Below, piece after piece: positions 1 to 9,020 of a stretch of 41,105 nucleotides of DNA. The DNA is from an uncultured Pseudacidovorax sp. (GTDB lineage: Bacteria; Pseudomonadota; Gammaproteobacteria; Burkholderiales; Burkholderiaceae_C), in assembly GCF_913773995.1 (NCBI RefSeq), contig NZ_CAJYES010000216.1:1-41105 (forward strand), read 5' to 3'. How positions within the stretch are numbered: the first letter of the stretch is position 1; the number at the start of each line of letters is the position of its first letter. A program made the translations under genes and the position numbers. The notes below the pieces were generated by a model. The model did not search any database. It saw nothing but the letters and a program-made list of their open reading frames with translations, and was not told the DNA's origin.

Positions 1-396
1 GGCGCCACACGGCATAGCCCGCGGCCCCCAGCACCGCGCACCACAGGGCCGCCGTGCGCCAGTGCATCTGCAGGTACTCGCCGCTTTCCCGCGCATTGGT
101 GTTGGCCAGCGCGCCCAGCACCACCGCGCCGTCGGGTGCGGACTGGTAGGTGTCGAGCAGGTAGGCGCGCACCACGCCGTCGGCCGCAAAGGCCATCACC
201 GCCGCCAGCACCGCCACGCGCCGCGCGCGGTGCACCGCCAGGCTGCGCACCGGCCAGGCCATCCAGGCCAGCGCGGGCAGCAGCAGCACCAGCATCTGCG
301 CGACCCGCCGCCCATCGTGGCCCAGCACGACGAAGCCCGTGGCGATGGCGGCCAGGGCCAGCAGCGGCCACGCCTGGGTACGTCGTGGTGAGGGCT

Positions 397-400
<4 letters not shown>
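1..400 (-). CDS. Phosphoethanolamine transferase-like membrane protein, N-terminal part
   Basis: The gene runs off the left edge of the window; about 133 residues are visible. It starts at a GTG whose last bases overlap the fumC stop (GTGA, 4 bp), so it is translationally coupled to fumC. The visible part is hydrophobic, with three or four membrane segments: roughly residues 11-28, 36-52, 60-80 and one near the window edge. Between the last two lies [14 protein letters not shown], which resembles the periplasmic loop N-x-x-E-x-x-EY found before the catalytic domain of EptA/CptA-type lipid A or core phosphoethanolamine transferases. The catalytic sulfatase-fold domain would lie outside the window, so the substrate cannot be judged. 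Other membrane sulfatase-fold proteins remain possible. Confidence 0.6.
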
Positions 401-1791
<1,391 letters not shown>

Positions 1792-1828
1792 GGCGGCGAG
1801 TGTCGAGTGGATGAAGGAAAAGTCCGCC

Positions 1829-1858
1829 AGTATCCCCCGCGATGAGAAAAATTCTCAA
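1829..1858 (-). promoter_or_regulatory. Candidate sigma-70 promoter of fumC
   Basis: Read on the minus strand there is TTGAGA (1858-1853), an 18-bp spacer, and GATACT (1834-1829), one or two changes per hexamer from consensus. It lies 38 bp before the fumC start codon. The -35 overlaps the stop codon of the upstream permease gene, and a small palindrome TGAGAA-AAA-TTCTCA (1843-1857) sits over the -35 and spacer. This A/T-rich patch stands out in otherwise very GC-rich sequence. Confidence 0.45.
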
Positions 1859-3021
1859 CGGCGCGGGTATGGCCCGGCGCGCAGCCGTCCCGCCCAGAGC
1901 AGCCCCGCCAGCGCTACACCGAACACCGCAGCCAGCCGGCCCAGCCAGGGCAGCACGTCCGCCAGCGGTGCGCCCATCTGGTTGAGCCGCAGCGAGGCCT
2001 GGATGCCCGCCGTGCTGGGCAGCCAGCCGCCCAGCCACTGCAGCGGCACCGGCAGTGCCTCGCTGGGCCACGAGAAGCCCGAGAGGAAGGCCAGCGGCAG
2101 CGAGCTGAACAGGATCACCTGCAGCGCGCGTTCGCGGTCGCGAAACCAGCAGCCCAGCAGCAGGCCCAACGCACAGACCGTGGGCACGTAGAAGGCCAGC
2201 AGCAGTGCGGCCGCCGGCGGATTGCCGCCGCGTGGATAGTCCTGCAGCACGAAGATCCAGCCGAAGAAGAACAGCCCCGTCATGAGCCCGAAGCCCGACA
2301 GTGCCACGAGCCGCCCGAGCCAAGCGGAAGGCCTGGCGCGCAGCCGGTCGGCCTCGGCCCAGGTGCCGGCCAGCATGGCGCAGCCCATCAGCAGCGTCTG
2401 GTGCAGGATCAACAGCGCCACGGCCGGCACCACATAGCTGCCGTAGCCTTCGGTCGGGTTGAACAGCGGCACCAGCTGCGTATTGAGCGGGCTGCGGCTG
2501 GCGCGGGCCTGCGGCGCGCTCTGGCCGGCGGCCTGCAGGCGGCGGATCTCGATGCCGGCCGACACCGTGCCCACCGCTTCCGAGAAGCCGTAGAGCACCG
2601 ACTTGTTGAGCAGCGCATAGGCGCCGTTGCCCTCGATGGTGACGCCCGCCGCCGCGCCGCGCACCACGTCGCGCTTGAGGTCGCGCGGCAGCAGGGCGTA
2701 GCCCTCGATCTCGCCGCGCCACAGGGCCTGCCGTGCGGCCTGTTCGTCGCCGGTGACCAGCCGCACGTCGATGCGCGGGCTGGCCTGCGCGAAGCGCACG
2801 ATCTGGCGCGAGAGGTTGCTGCCGTCCTGGTCCACCACCGCGACGGGCACGCGCGTGACGGCCTCGGTGCCATAGGGCCAGGGATAGAAGAAGCCGTAGA
2901 TCACCGGCGCGAGCAGCAGGATCAGCAGCACGCCCGGGTCGCGCAGCACGGCCAGGGCCGTGGCACGCCAGGCGTCGGCGAAGCGCAGGCGGCCGCGGTC
3001 GGTGTCGGGCGTGTTCGTCAT
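1855..3021 (-). CDS. ABC-2 type transporter permease (second of two)
   Basis: A 388-residue protein of the ABC-2 permease type related to E. coli YhhJ/YbhR. The first hydrophobic segment (about residues 27-47, ending GFFYPWPYG) is followed by a large extracytoplasmic domain opening VPVAVVDQDGSNLSRQ, a hallmark of this subgroup. Five further membrane segments lie in the last 190 residues. The ATG overlaps the stop of the preceding permease gene by one base. In this family two permeases, a HlyD-like adaptor and an ATPase form an exporter; all but the ATPase are here. The substrate is unknown. Confidence 0.85.
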   Translation of the reverse strand: MTNTPDTDRGRLRFADAWRATALAVLRDPGVLLILLLAPVIYGFFYPWPYGTEAVTRVPVAVVDQDGSNLSRQIVRFAQASPRIDVRLVTGDEQAARQALWRGEIEGYALLPRDLKRDVVRGAAAGVTIEGNGAYALLNKSVLYGFSEAVGTVSAGIEIRRLQAAGQSAPQARASRSPLNTQLVPLFNPTEGYGSYVVPAVALLILHQTLLMGCAMLAGTWAEADRLRARPSAWLGRLVALSGFGLMTGLFFFGWIFVLQDYPRGGNPPAAALLLAFYVPTVCALGLLLGCWFRDRERALQVILFSSLPLAFLSGFSWPSEALPVPLQWLGGWLPSTAGIQASLRLNQMGAPLADVLPWLGRLAAVFGVALAGLLWAGRLRAGPYPRR

Positions 3022-4226
3022 CAGCGCTTGCCCCAGCTTTCGGGTGCCTTTGCCGCGCGGCCGACCAGGCCGGCGCTGGCGGCCAGCAGGGCCAGCGCGG
3101 CCACCGCCATCCACAGCGGCGTGGCCATCGAATAGGCCAGCGGCGCGCCCATCTGCAGCTGCTCGATCTGCACGCGGGCGTAGTGCGTGTAGGGCAGCGC
3201 CAGGGCCCAGGCGCGGGCCGCCGCGGGCATGGCCACCAGCGGAAAGCCCACGCCGCCGAACGCGAAGGCCGGCGCGGTGATGAAGCCGGTGCCCGAGAGC
3301 GCCGTGCGCAGCGAGCGCGTCAGCGCCGCCAGGAAGGCGCCCATGGCCACCGACAGCGCCAGGAACAGCACCAGCGCCACGCCCACCCACAGCAGGGAGC
3401 CGGCCGGATGCCAGCCCCGTCCGAGCGTGAGGCCCAGCAGCGCCAGCAACCCGACGACCGACAGCGAGCCCCACGGCAGCAGCAGCTTGCCGGCCAGCGC
3501 CGCGGCTGCGTCGTTCCAGCCCGTGCGAGTCGCCGCATTCACAGTCGTCCCCGCATCCGGCGCGAGCCACTCGCCCAGGCTGCGGTCGCGCAGCTCGCGG
3601 CCCAGGGTCCAGGCGCCCGCGGTCATCGCGAAGATGTGCAGCAGCGCCGGGATCAGCGCCGCACCCAGAAACTGCTCGTAGTTGCTCGACGTATTGAACA
3701 GCGCCACCGTGTTGGCGCGCACCGGGTCCAGGTGCGCCCGCGCCGCCGGGGCCGACTCGCCGCGCTTGGCGCGTGCCGTCAGCTCGATGCCGGCCGACAC
3801 CGTGCCCACGGCCGTGCGCACGTCGCGCTGGATGAGGCTCGAATGGGTGCCGCGTTGCGCGTTGTGCAGCAGCACCACCTGGCCGGCGCGGCCCTGCTTG
3901 AGCTCGCGCGAGAGTTCGCGCGGCAGCCACACCGCCGCATGCACGCGGCCGGCCACCAGGGCACGGTCCATCTCCGCGGCATCGGCGTAGCGCTCGGCCA
4001 CCTGCAGACCCGGCGAGGCCTCCAGGAAGCGCTCGATCTGGCGCGAGATGGCCGAATGGTCTTCATCGAGCACGCCGATGGGCAGGCGGTTCGGCAGGCC
4101 GGCCGAGAAGATCCACCACATCAGCGCGGCGGCCAGGGCCGGCACCCAGCTCACCATGGCCAGCTCCCAGGGCTGGCTGGCGATTCGCCGGGCTTCGCGG
4201 CGCAGGCTGCGGGCGAACACGGTCAT
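3021..4226 (-). CDS. ABC-2 type transporter permease (first of two)
   Basis: A 401-residue paralogue of the downstream permease. It has an N-terminal membrane segment (about 19-40), an extracytoplasmic domain beginning LPIGVLDEDHSAISRQIERF, and five membrane segments from about residue 210 to 395. The start was placed at MTVFARSLRREA because this matches the basic cytoplasmic N-terminus of the family; an ATG nine codons upstream is in frame but would add an unlikely sequence. No Walker A or ABC signature motif occurs in this protein or its neighbours. It probably pairs with the next permease to form the membrane channel. Confidence 0.85.
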   Translation of the reverse strand: MTVFARSLRREARRIASQPWELAMVSWVPALAAALMWWIFSAGLPNRLPIGVLDEDHSAISRQIERFLEASPGLQVAERYADAAEMDRALVAGRVHAAVWLPRELSRELKQGRAGQVVLLHNAQRGTHSSLIQRDVRTAVGTVSAGIELTARAKRGESAPAARAHLDPVRANTVALFNTSSNYEQFLGAALIPALLHIFAMTAGAWTLGRELRDRSLGEWLAPDAGTTVNAATRTGWNDAAAALAGKLLLPWGSLSVVGLLALLGLTLGRGWHPAGSLLWVGVALVLFLALSVAMGAFLAALTRSLRTALSGTGFITAPAFAFGGVGFPLVAMPAAARAWALALPYTHYARVQIEQLQMGAPLAYSMATPLWMAVAALALLAASAGLVGRAAKAPESWGKR

Positions 4227-4299
4227 CGGGCAGAGGCCGTGAGGGGGCACCATGGGCAGTGCGTGTGGCGAAGAGGCATGGCGCTTCGTCCACCCAGCC

Positions 4300-5295
4300 T
4301 CACTCGACCAGCACGCTCATGCCCGGCCGCGCGCCGGCGATGGGCTGCAGCGGTTTGGCGCGGACCTCGAAGGTGCGCACGTCGAAGCCGGCGCCCGCGC
4401 GCGTGGCGCGCCAGGTCGCGAAGTCCGGCAGCGGCGCGCTGTACGTGACCTTGAAGCGGGCCGTGGCCGCCTGCGGACCCAGGGCCGGCAGGCGCGCGTC
4501 GAACTCCTGCCCCACCGCGAAGCGCGACAGCCGGTCCTCGCGCACGTTCAGCACCACCCACTGGTCGGCGAGGTCCACCACCGTGACGGCGGCCACGCCC
4601 TGGGGCACCAGCTCTCCGGCGCGGGCCAGCACCTTGGCCACTTCGCCCGCGACCGGGCTGCGCAGCTCGGTCTCGGCCTTGGCGGCCTGAGCCTCGGCCA
4701 CCACGCCCGCCACCTGCCGGGCCTGGGCCTCGGCGGCGGCCTTGTCCTCGCCGCGGGCGCCCTGGCGGGCCAGGTCGTACTGCGCGCGGGCGGCGATGGC
4801 GGCGTCGCGCGAGGCCTTCCAGTTGGCCTCGGCCTCGTCGCGCTTCTGCGCCGGCACCAGGCCGTCGCGCGCCAGACCGTCCACCCGGTCGAAGGACTTG
4901 CGGGCCAGCTCGGCGGCCGTCTCGGCGCGCTGCCACTGCATGCGGGCCATCTCGATCTCCTGCGGGCGGGCGCCGTTCTCGGCCTTCTTCGCCACCGCCT
5001 GCGCGGCCTGCTGGGCGGCCGTGGCCTGGGCCAGCTTGGCGTCGACCTCGGGCGAGGCCATGCGCAGGATCGGCGCGCCGGCCTCGATGCGGTCACCCTC
5101 GCGCACCAGCACCTCGGCGATGCGGCCGGGGATCTTGGCGGCGATGTCGGTTTCCTTGGCCTCCATCTGGCCCTGGAACACCTCGGGCGCCGGCCGGCTG
5201 GCGCGCCAGAAGCCCCAGCCGATCAGGCCGACGACGACGAGGCCGGCCACGATGGCCAGCAGGGGCAGGGACTTGCGACGTTGGGTCATGGTCAT
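4300..5295 (-). CDS. HlyD-family efflux adaptor (periplasmic membrane fusion protein)
   Basis: A 331-residue protein with one N-terminal membrane anchor (about residues 10-30). A lipoyl-like half motif follows, with the stretch AAKIPGRIAEVLVREGDRIE. Then comes a long alanine-, glutamate- and arginine-rich coiled coil (about 75-200), the second half motif (ELRSPVAGEVAKVLARAGE) and a beta-barrel region. This is the layout of YbhG/EmrA-like adaptors linking an inner-membrane pump to an outer-membrane channel. Its ATG overlaps the stop of the TolC-like gene (ATGA). Another ATG lies two codons in. A 73-bp gap separates it from the first permease gene. Confidence 0.88.
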   Translation of the reverse strand: MTMTQRRKSLPLLAIVAGLVVVGLIGWGFWRASRPAPEVFQGQMEAKETDIAAKIPGRIAEVLVREGDRIEAGAPILRMASPEVDAKLAQATAAQQAAQAVAKKAENGARPQEIEMARMQWQRAETAAELARKSFDRVDGLARDGLVPAQKRDEAEANWKASRDAAIAARAQYDLARQGARGEDKAAAEAQARQVAGVVAEAQAAKAETELRSPVAGEVAKVLARAGELVPQGVAAVTVVDLADQWVVLNVREDRLSRFAVGQEFDARLPALGPQAATARFKVTYSAPLPDFATWRATRAGAGFDVRTFEVRAKPLQPIAGARPGMSVLVE

Positions 5296-6707
5296 TCGAT
5301 CCGGATGTCTGCTCGGGCGATGTAGTCGGCAAAGCGCTCGGAGATGCCGGCGCTCTGCAGCAGGCGGGCCAGGGCTTGCACGTACTCGTTGGCGGCCTGG
5401 GCGCGTTCGGTCTGCGCCTTGGCCAGGTTGGTCTCTGCGTCGATCAGGTCCTGTGTGGTGCTGGTGCCTTCGCGCAGGCCGGCGCTGCGCAGGCGCACCA
5501 CCTCCTGCGCCAGGTCGATGCCGGCCTGCATCGACGCGAACTGCCGGCGCGCGTTCTCCAAGGCCCGCCAGTTGCGCTCCACCAGCAGCGAGATGTCGCT
5601 GCGCGCCTGCGCATCGGTGCGCTCGGCCTGCTCCACCTGCTTGAGGCTGGCGGCGGCCAGCTGATCGCGGTCGATGCTGTCGTAGAGGGTCCAGTACACG
5701 CCCACGCCGGCCACCCAGCCCGCCTCTTCGCGGCGCTTGAGGTCGTGCGTGCCGAACGCCAGCACCTGCGGACGGCGCAGGGCCTCCTCGCCGGCATGCA
5801 GTTCCTCGGCCTGCAGCTTCTTCGCCGCGACCTTGGCCAGGCCAGGATGGTGCAGTTGCGCCGCATCGAGGAAGTAGCCGAGCGGCTCGACCGGCTGGCT
5901 GAGGACGAAGAGCGGCGTGCGCGGCAGCACCGGCTGGTCGGCCCGCACGGTGCGGGCCAGTGCGACGGCGGCCAGCTCGGCATCGTCCTTCGCCTTCTCG
6001 GCATTGCGCCGCGCCTCTTCGTAGGCGCTGCGGGCCTGCAACCGCTCCACGCGCGAGATGACTCCGGCGGCCAGCATCTTCTGCGCTGCGTCGTCGTGGC
6101 CGGCGATGGTGCGCTCGGCCTGGGCGCGCAGGTCGGCGGCGCGCTGTGCGAGCTGGGCGCCGAAGTAGCGCTCCACCAGCGTCTGGTCCACCTCGCCGCC
6201 GGTCTGGTCGGCATCGGCACGGGCCTCGCGCGTCTGCGCGCCGGCAAAGCCGCGCACCGCGTCGGTGGCGCCGCCGGTGTAGAGCGGCCAGATGGCCGAC
6301 ACCGAGGACGTGAAGCCATGGCCGTCGCGCTGCAGCGTGTAGCTGTCGGGCAGGCGCACCGGCAGCCGGGCCAGGCTGCTCTGCAGACTTGCAGGCAGCA
6401 AGCGGCCGATCTGCGTCAGGCCGGCGTCGAAGGAAGACAGGTCCAGGTTCAGCCGCGCATCGTAGGCATAGCCCACGCCCGTCACGCTGACCACCGGGCC
6501 GCCCAGGTTGCGCAGCGCATCGGCGCGCAGGGACTTGGATTCGACGCCGGCGCGCGCGGCGGCCAGCTTGTCCGAGCGCTCCAGCATGCGCTGGCGGGCA
6601 GCCTCGAAGCTCAGCGCCAGGCCGTCGGGCTGCGGCGCCTGCGCATGCGCCGCGGAAGCCGCCAGCGCCAAGGCCGCGAGCAGGGAAGGGGATCGCAGGA
6701 AGGTCAT
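5292..6707 (-). CDS. TolC-family outer membrane efflux protein
   Basis: A 471-residue protein with a signal peptide ending AASAAHA-Q and no lipobox cysteine, so it is TolC-like rather than OprM-like in processing. Two repeated helical OEP domains are visible. The first covers about residues 30-240, with long alanine- and arginine-rich helices; the second runs from about 255 to 455 and contains SLKQVEQAERTDAQARSDIS and a tail QTERAQAANEYVQALARLLQ typical of the family. The ATG shown directly precedes a good signal peptide; the frame stays open upstream without a sensible protein. It lies 10 bp after the merR stop and overlaps the adaptor gene. Confidence 0.88.
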   Translation of the reverse strand: MTFLRSPSLLAALALAASAAHAQAPQPDGLALSFEAARQRMLERSDKLAAARAGVESKSLRADALRNLGGPVVSVTGVGYAYDARLNLDLSSFDAGLTQIGRLLPASLQSSLARLPVRLPDSYTLQRDGHGFTSSVSAIWPLYTGGATDAVRGFAGAQTREARADADQTGGEVDQTLVERYFGAQLAQRAADLRAQAERTIAGHDDAAQKMLAAGVISRVERLQARSAYEEARRNAEKAKDDAELAAVALARTVRADQPVLPRTPLFVLSQPVEPLGYFLDAAQLHHPGLAKVAAKKLQAEELHAGEEALRRPQVLAFGTHDLKRREEAGWVAGVGVYWTLYDSIDRDQLAAASLKQVEQAERTDAQARSDISLLVERNWRALENARRQFASMQAGIDLAQEVVRLRSAGLREGTSTTQDLIDAETNLAKAQTERAQAANEYVQALARLLQSAGISERFADYIARADIRIE

Positions 6708-6717
6708 GGCGTGAAGC

Positions 6718-7422
6718 TCATTTCTGACGGGCGAGAAGGGCATCCAGCTCCTGCTGAAGGATGAGCGGAAAGGCCGCCTGCACCGCCCCCGTGGCCAGCG
6801 GGCCGGCCTGCTGCAGCAGCGCGGCCGCGCGCTCCGGCTGCGCCAGCACCGCATCGACCAGCGTGCGCAGCCAGCGCCGCGCCACGCTGCGCAGGGTGCG
6901 CACCAGCGCCTCCTGCATGTCGATGGCCTGCTCGGGCGTGAGGCCCAGGGCCGCCAGTTGCTCAGCGATGCGGGCCAGGGCAGGGCTCAGGTGCTGCACG
7001 CTGCCGTCGGGCAGCCGGCGCGCCAGCCCGGCGCGCAGTGCGCGGTCGAGCAGGGCGGGCGTCAGGCGGCCCTGCCACTTCGCCTTGACCTGTTCGGCGG
7101 GCACCACCAGCGGCGCCTCGGCCGCGAAGAGGTTGTCCGAGATGGATTGCGCCACCGCCGCCAAGCTGCGCCAGGAACTGGCCGGCGCCTGCTCGAACAC
7201 GCGGCGGATGGCGTCGATGCCGAAGCCCTGCTCGCGCAGCGCGCGGATCAGTTCGAGCCGCTGCGCATGCTCCTCGCCATAGAGCCCCAGCCGCCCGCGC
7301 AGCTTCGGCGGCGGCAGCAGGCCGGCCGTGGTGTAGGCGCGGATGTTGCGCACCGTCACGCCCGAGCCCGAAGCCAGGGCTTCGATGGTCAATGCGTCGG
7401 TGGCGGTCGGGTCGGTGGGCAT
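6718..7422 (-). CDS. MerR-family transcriptional regulator
   Basis: A 234-residue protein. Residues 12-80 form a MerR winged-helix domain: TIEALASGSGVTVRNIRAYT, then the wing GLLPPPKLRGRLGLYGEEH, then RLELIRALREQGFGIDAI. The longer C-terminal part (about 80-234) has no cysteines, so a metal-binding MerR is unlikely and a small-molecule or drug sensor more plausible. It is the first gene of the efflux operon and probably controls it. A dyad upstream (7451-7463) is a candidate operator. The effector cannot be told from sequence. Confidence 0.85.
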   Translation of the reverse strand: MPTDPTATDALTIEALASGSGVTVRNIRAYTTAGLLPPPKLRGRLGLYGEEHAQRLELIRALREQGFGIDAIRRVFEQAPASSWRSLAAVAQSISDNLFAAEAPLVVPAEQVKAKWQGRLTPALLDRALRAGLARRLPDGSVQHLSPALARIAEQLAALGLTPEQAIDMQEALVRTLRSVARRWLRTLVDAVLAQPERAAALLQQAGPLATGAVQAAFPLILQQELDALLARQK

Positions 7423-7450
7423 GGGGGCGTGACGTGTCGTTTTCTATGTT

Positions 7451-7466
7451 ACATGCGTCATGTCAA
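7451..7466 (-). promoter_or_regulatory. Candidate operator/-35 region upstream of the merR efflux operon
   Basis: An inverted repeat ACATG-CGT-CATGT (7451-7463) lies 29 bp before the merR start codon in an A/T-rich patch. On the minus strand it overlaps a perfect TTGACA (7466-7461). No good -10 hexamer occurs at normal spacing. MerR regulators bind dyads between or over promoter elements, so an autoregulatory operator is plausible but unproven. Confidence 0.35.
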
Positions 7467-7540
7467 ATAACAAAGCCGGAACACCGTCGGTCCGCAAGAC
7501 GCCGCCAGCGCCCGCTGTACGCGCAGCCCTGGCGTGCGGA

Positions 7541-8236
7541 TCAGCCGACGCGGCCGGCCAGCGCGCGCAGCCGCGCCGCATCCAGGATCTCCACCGTGCC
7601 GCGCCCCGGCCGCACGATGCCCTGGTGCGCCAGGCCCTGCAGCACCTGGTTCACTGTCTGCCGCGAAAGGGCCAGCATCGAGGCCAGCTGCTCCTGCGAC
7701 AGCCGGACCACGCGGCGCGTCTGGTGCGTCCATTCGCCGTAGCCCTGCGACATGGCCAGCAGGCGCGCGGCGATGCGGTTCTCGGCCGGCAGCAGGGCCA
7801 TGTCCTCCAGCGCCTGGAAGGCCGCGCGCAGCTTGCTGGTGGCCAGCAGGCCGATCCACTGCCACAGCGCGGGTTGCGTCTGCAGCACGGCCAGCAGCGC
7901 CGCCTGCGGCACATGCAGCGTGACGGCCGCACCCTGCGCGTGGGCGTCGTGCGTGCGCGGCAGGCCGTCGAGCAGGCCGATCTCGCCGATCCACTGCGAC
8001 GGCTCCGCGATGGCCAGCAGGGCTTCCCGGCCATCGGCCGCCAGCCCGGTGATGCGCACCGCGCCCTCGGCGACGCCATAGAGGCCGTCGGGCGGGTCGC
8101 CGCGCCGGAACAGGCAGGCGCCGTCCGCATGGCGGCGCGCCACGGCCAGGCCCAGCAGCGCCTGCTGCAGGGGCGCGGGCGCGGCCTTGAACCAGCTGCC
8201 GCTGGCGGCGATGCGGGGCCAGTTGTCGTCGTTCAT
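7541..8236 (-). CDS. Crp/Fnr-family transcriptional regulator
   Basis: A 231-residue protein. The N-terminal cyclic-nucleotide-binding-like beta roll covers about residues 18-130 and includes LFRRGDPPDGLYGVAEGAVRI and GEIGLLDGLPRTHDAHA. A dimer helix follows, then a winged helix-turn-helix with LSQEQLASMLALSRQTVNQV near 170-190. The N-terminal cysteine cluster of oxygen-sensing Fnr is absent, so it is not an iron-sulfur Fnr. The ATG of MNDDNWPR was chosen because the open frame upstream is arginine- and proline-rich with no fold signal. It is divergent from the DUF962 gene, with 95 bp between starts. The ligand is unknown. Confidence 0.87.
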   Translation of the reverse strand: MNDDNWPRIAASGSWFKAAPAPLQQALLGLAVARRHADGACLFRRGDPPDGLYGVAEGAVRITGLAADGREALLAIAEPSQWIGEIGLLDGLPRTHDAHAQGAAVTLHVPQAALLAVLQTQPALWQWIGLLATSKLRAAFQALEDMALLPAENRIAARLLAMSQGYGEWTHQTRRVVRLSQEQLASMLALSRQTVNQVLQGLAHQGIVRPGRGTVEILDAARLRALAGRVG

Positions 8237-8331
8237 GGGTCGCAGGGGCGGCGGGCGCCTTGTGTCCGGCAGCCGACAGTGGCGCGCGGGGGCCCGCCCT
8301 AGCATCGCCGCATTGCGCCAAGGAGACAACG

Positions 8332-8847
8332 ATGAAGACACTGACCGAGCAACTGGCCACCTACGCGGGCTACCACCGGGACCCGCGCAACATCGCCACG
8401 CATTTCATCGGGATTCCCATGATCGTCCTGGCGGTCGTCGTGCTGCTGTCGCGACCGGGCTTCATGCTGGCCGGGCTGTCGCTCACGCCCGCGGTCATCG
8501 CCGGTCTGCTGGCGATGACCTACTACCTGCGGCTGGACCTGCGCTTCGGCGCCGTCATGGCGGCACTGCTGGCCCTGGCGCTGTGGTTCGGCGACTGGGC
8601 CGCGGCACTGCCCACGGCCCAATGGCTGACCGTGGGCGTCGGCGGCTTCGTGGTCGGCTGGGCCTTCCAGTTCGTCGGCCACTGGTACGAGGGCCGCAAG
8701 CCGGCCTTCGTCGATGACCTGATGGGCCTGCTGATCGGCCCCCTGTTCGTGGTGGCCGAGGCTGCCTTCATGCTCGGCCTGTGCCAGCCGCTGCGCCAGG
8801 CGGTGGAACAGCGCGCCGGCCCGGTGCGCCACCGCGTGACTGCCTGA
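8332..8847 (+). CDS. DUF962/Mpo1-like family membrane protein
   Basis: A 171-residue protein with about four hydrophobic segments. The N-terminal YHRDPRNIATHFIGIP and the later FVGHWYEGRKPA carry the conserved histidines of the DUF962/Mpo1 family. Yeast Mpo1 is an Fe(II)-dependent dioxygenase in alpha-oxidation of 2-hydroxy fatty acids; whether bacterial members do the same is not established. The start is supported by AAGGAG about 7 bp upstream. It is transcribed away from the Crp/Fnr gene and may be controlled by it. Confidence 0.85.
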   Translation: MKTLTEQLATYAGYHRDPRNIATHFIGIPMIVLAVVVLLSRPGFMLAGLSLTPAVIAGLLAMTYYLRLDLRFGAVMAALLALALWFGDWAAALPTAQWLTVGVGGFVVGWAFQFVGHWYEGRKPAFVDDLMGLLIGPLFVVAEAAFMLGLCQPLRQAVEQRAGPVRHRVTA

Positions 8848-8875
8848 GCGGCCCGGCCACCGGCGTGCCCCTACG

Positions 8876-8929
8876 CCGTTCGCCCTAGACCTTCCTGCAA
8901 ATAGGCCCCGCACGGGCCCGTTCCTAGAC
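8876..8929 (+). promoter_or_regulatory. Duplicated CCGTTC/CCTAGAC motif in the leader of the CHAT-TPS locus
   Basis: Between the DUF962 stop and the CHAT start, two copies of CCGTTC followed closely by CCTAGAC occur at 8876-8890 and 8918-8929. A small hairpin GGCCC-CGCAC-GGGCC (8904-8918) lies between them. The hexamer TAGACC/TAGACT is -10-like. These may be promoter or regulator sites for the downstream three-gene locus; assignment is inference. Confidence 0.3.
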
Positions 8930-9020
8930 TGCCCCGACGACGTCCGACGGGCAGGCCGCATCCTGCGCCTGCGGGGCCCGCCGCCCGGGCGTGCCCCACG
9001 GCCGGACGCCTGGGGGTCGA

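Noticed and set aside
1855-3930. One long frame joining the two ABC permease genes
   Set aside because: The frame is open upstream of the second permease ATG only by chance; the first permease is plainly encoded in another frame to its own stop at 3021.
8904-8918. Hairpin GGCCC-CGCAC-GGGCC after the DUF962 gene as an intrinsic terminator
   Set aside because: The stem is only 5 bp and there is no T-tract after it.
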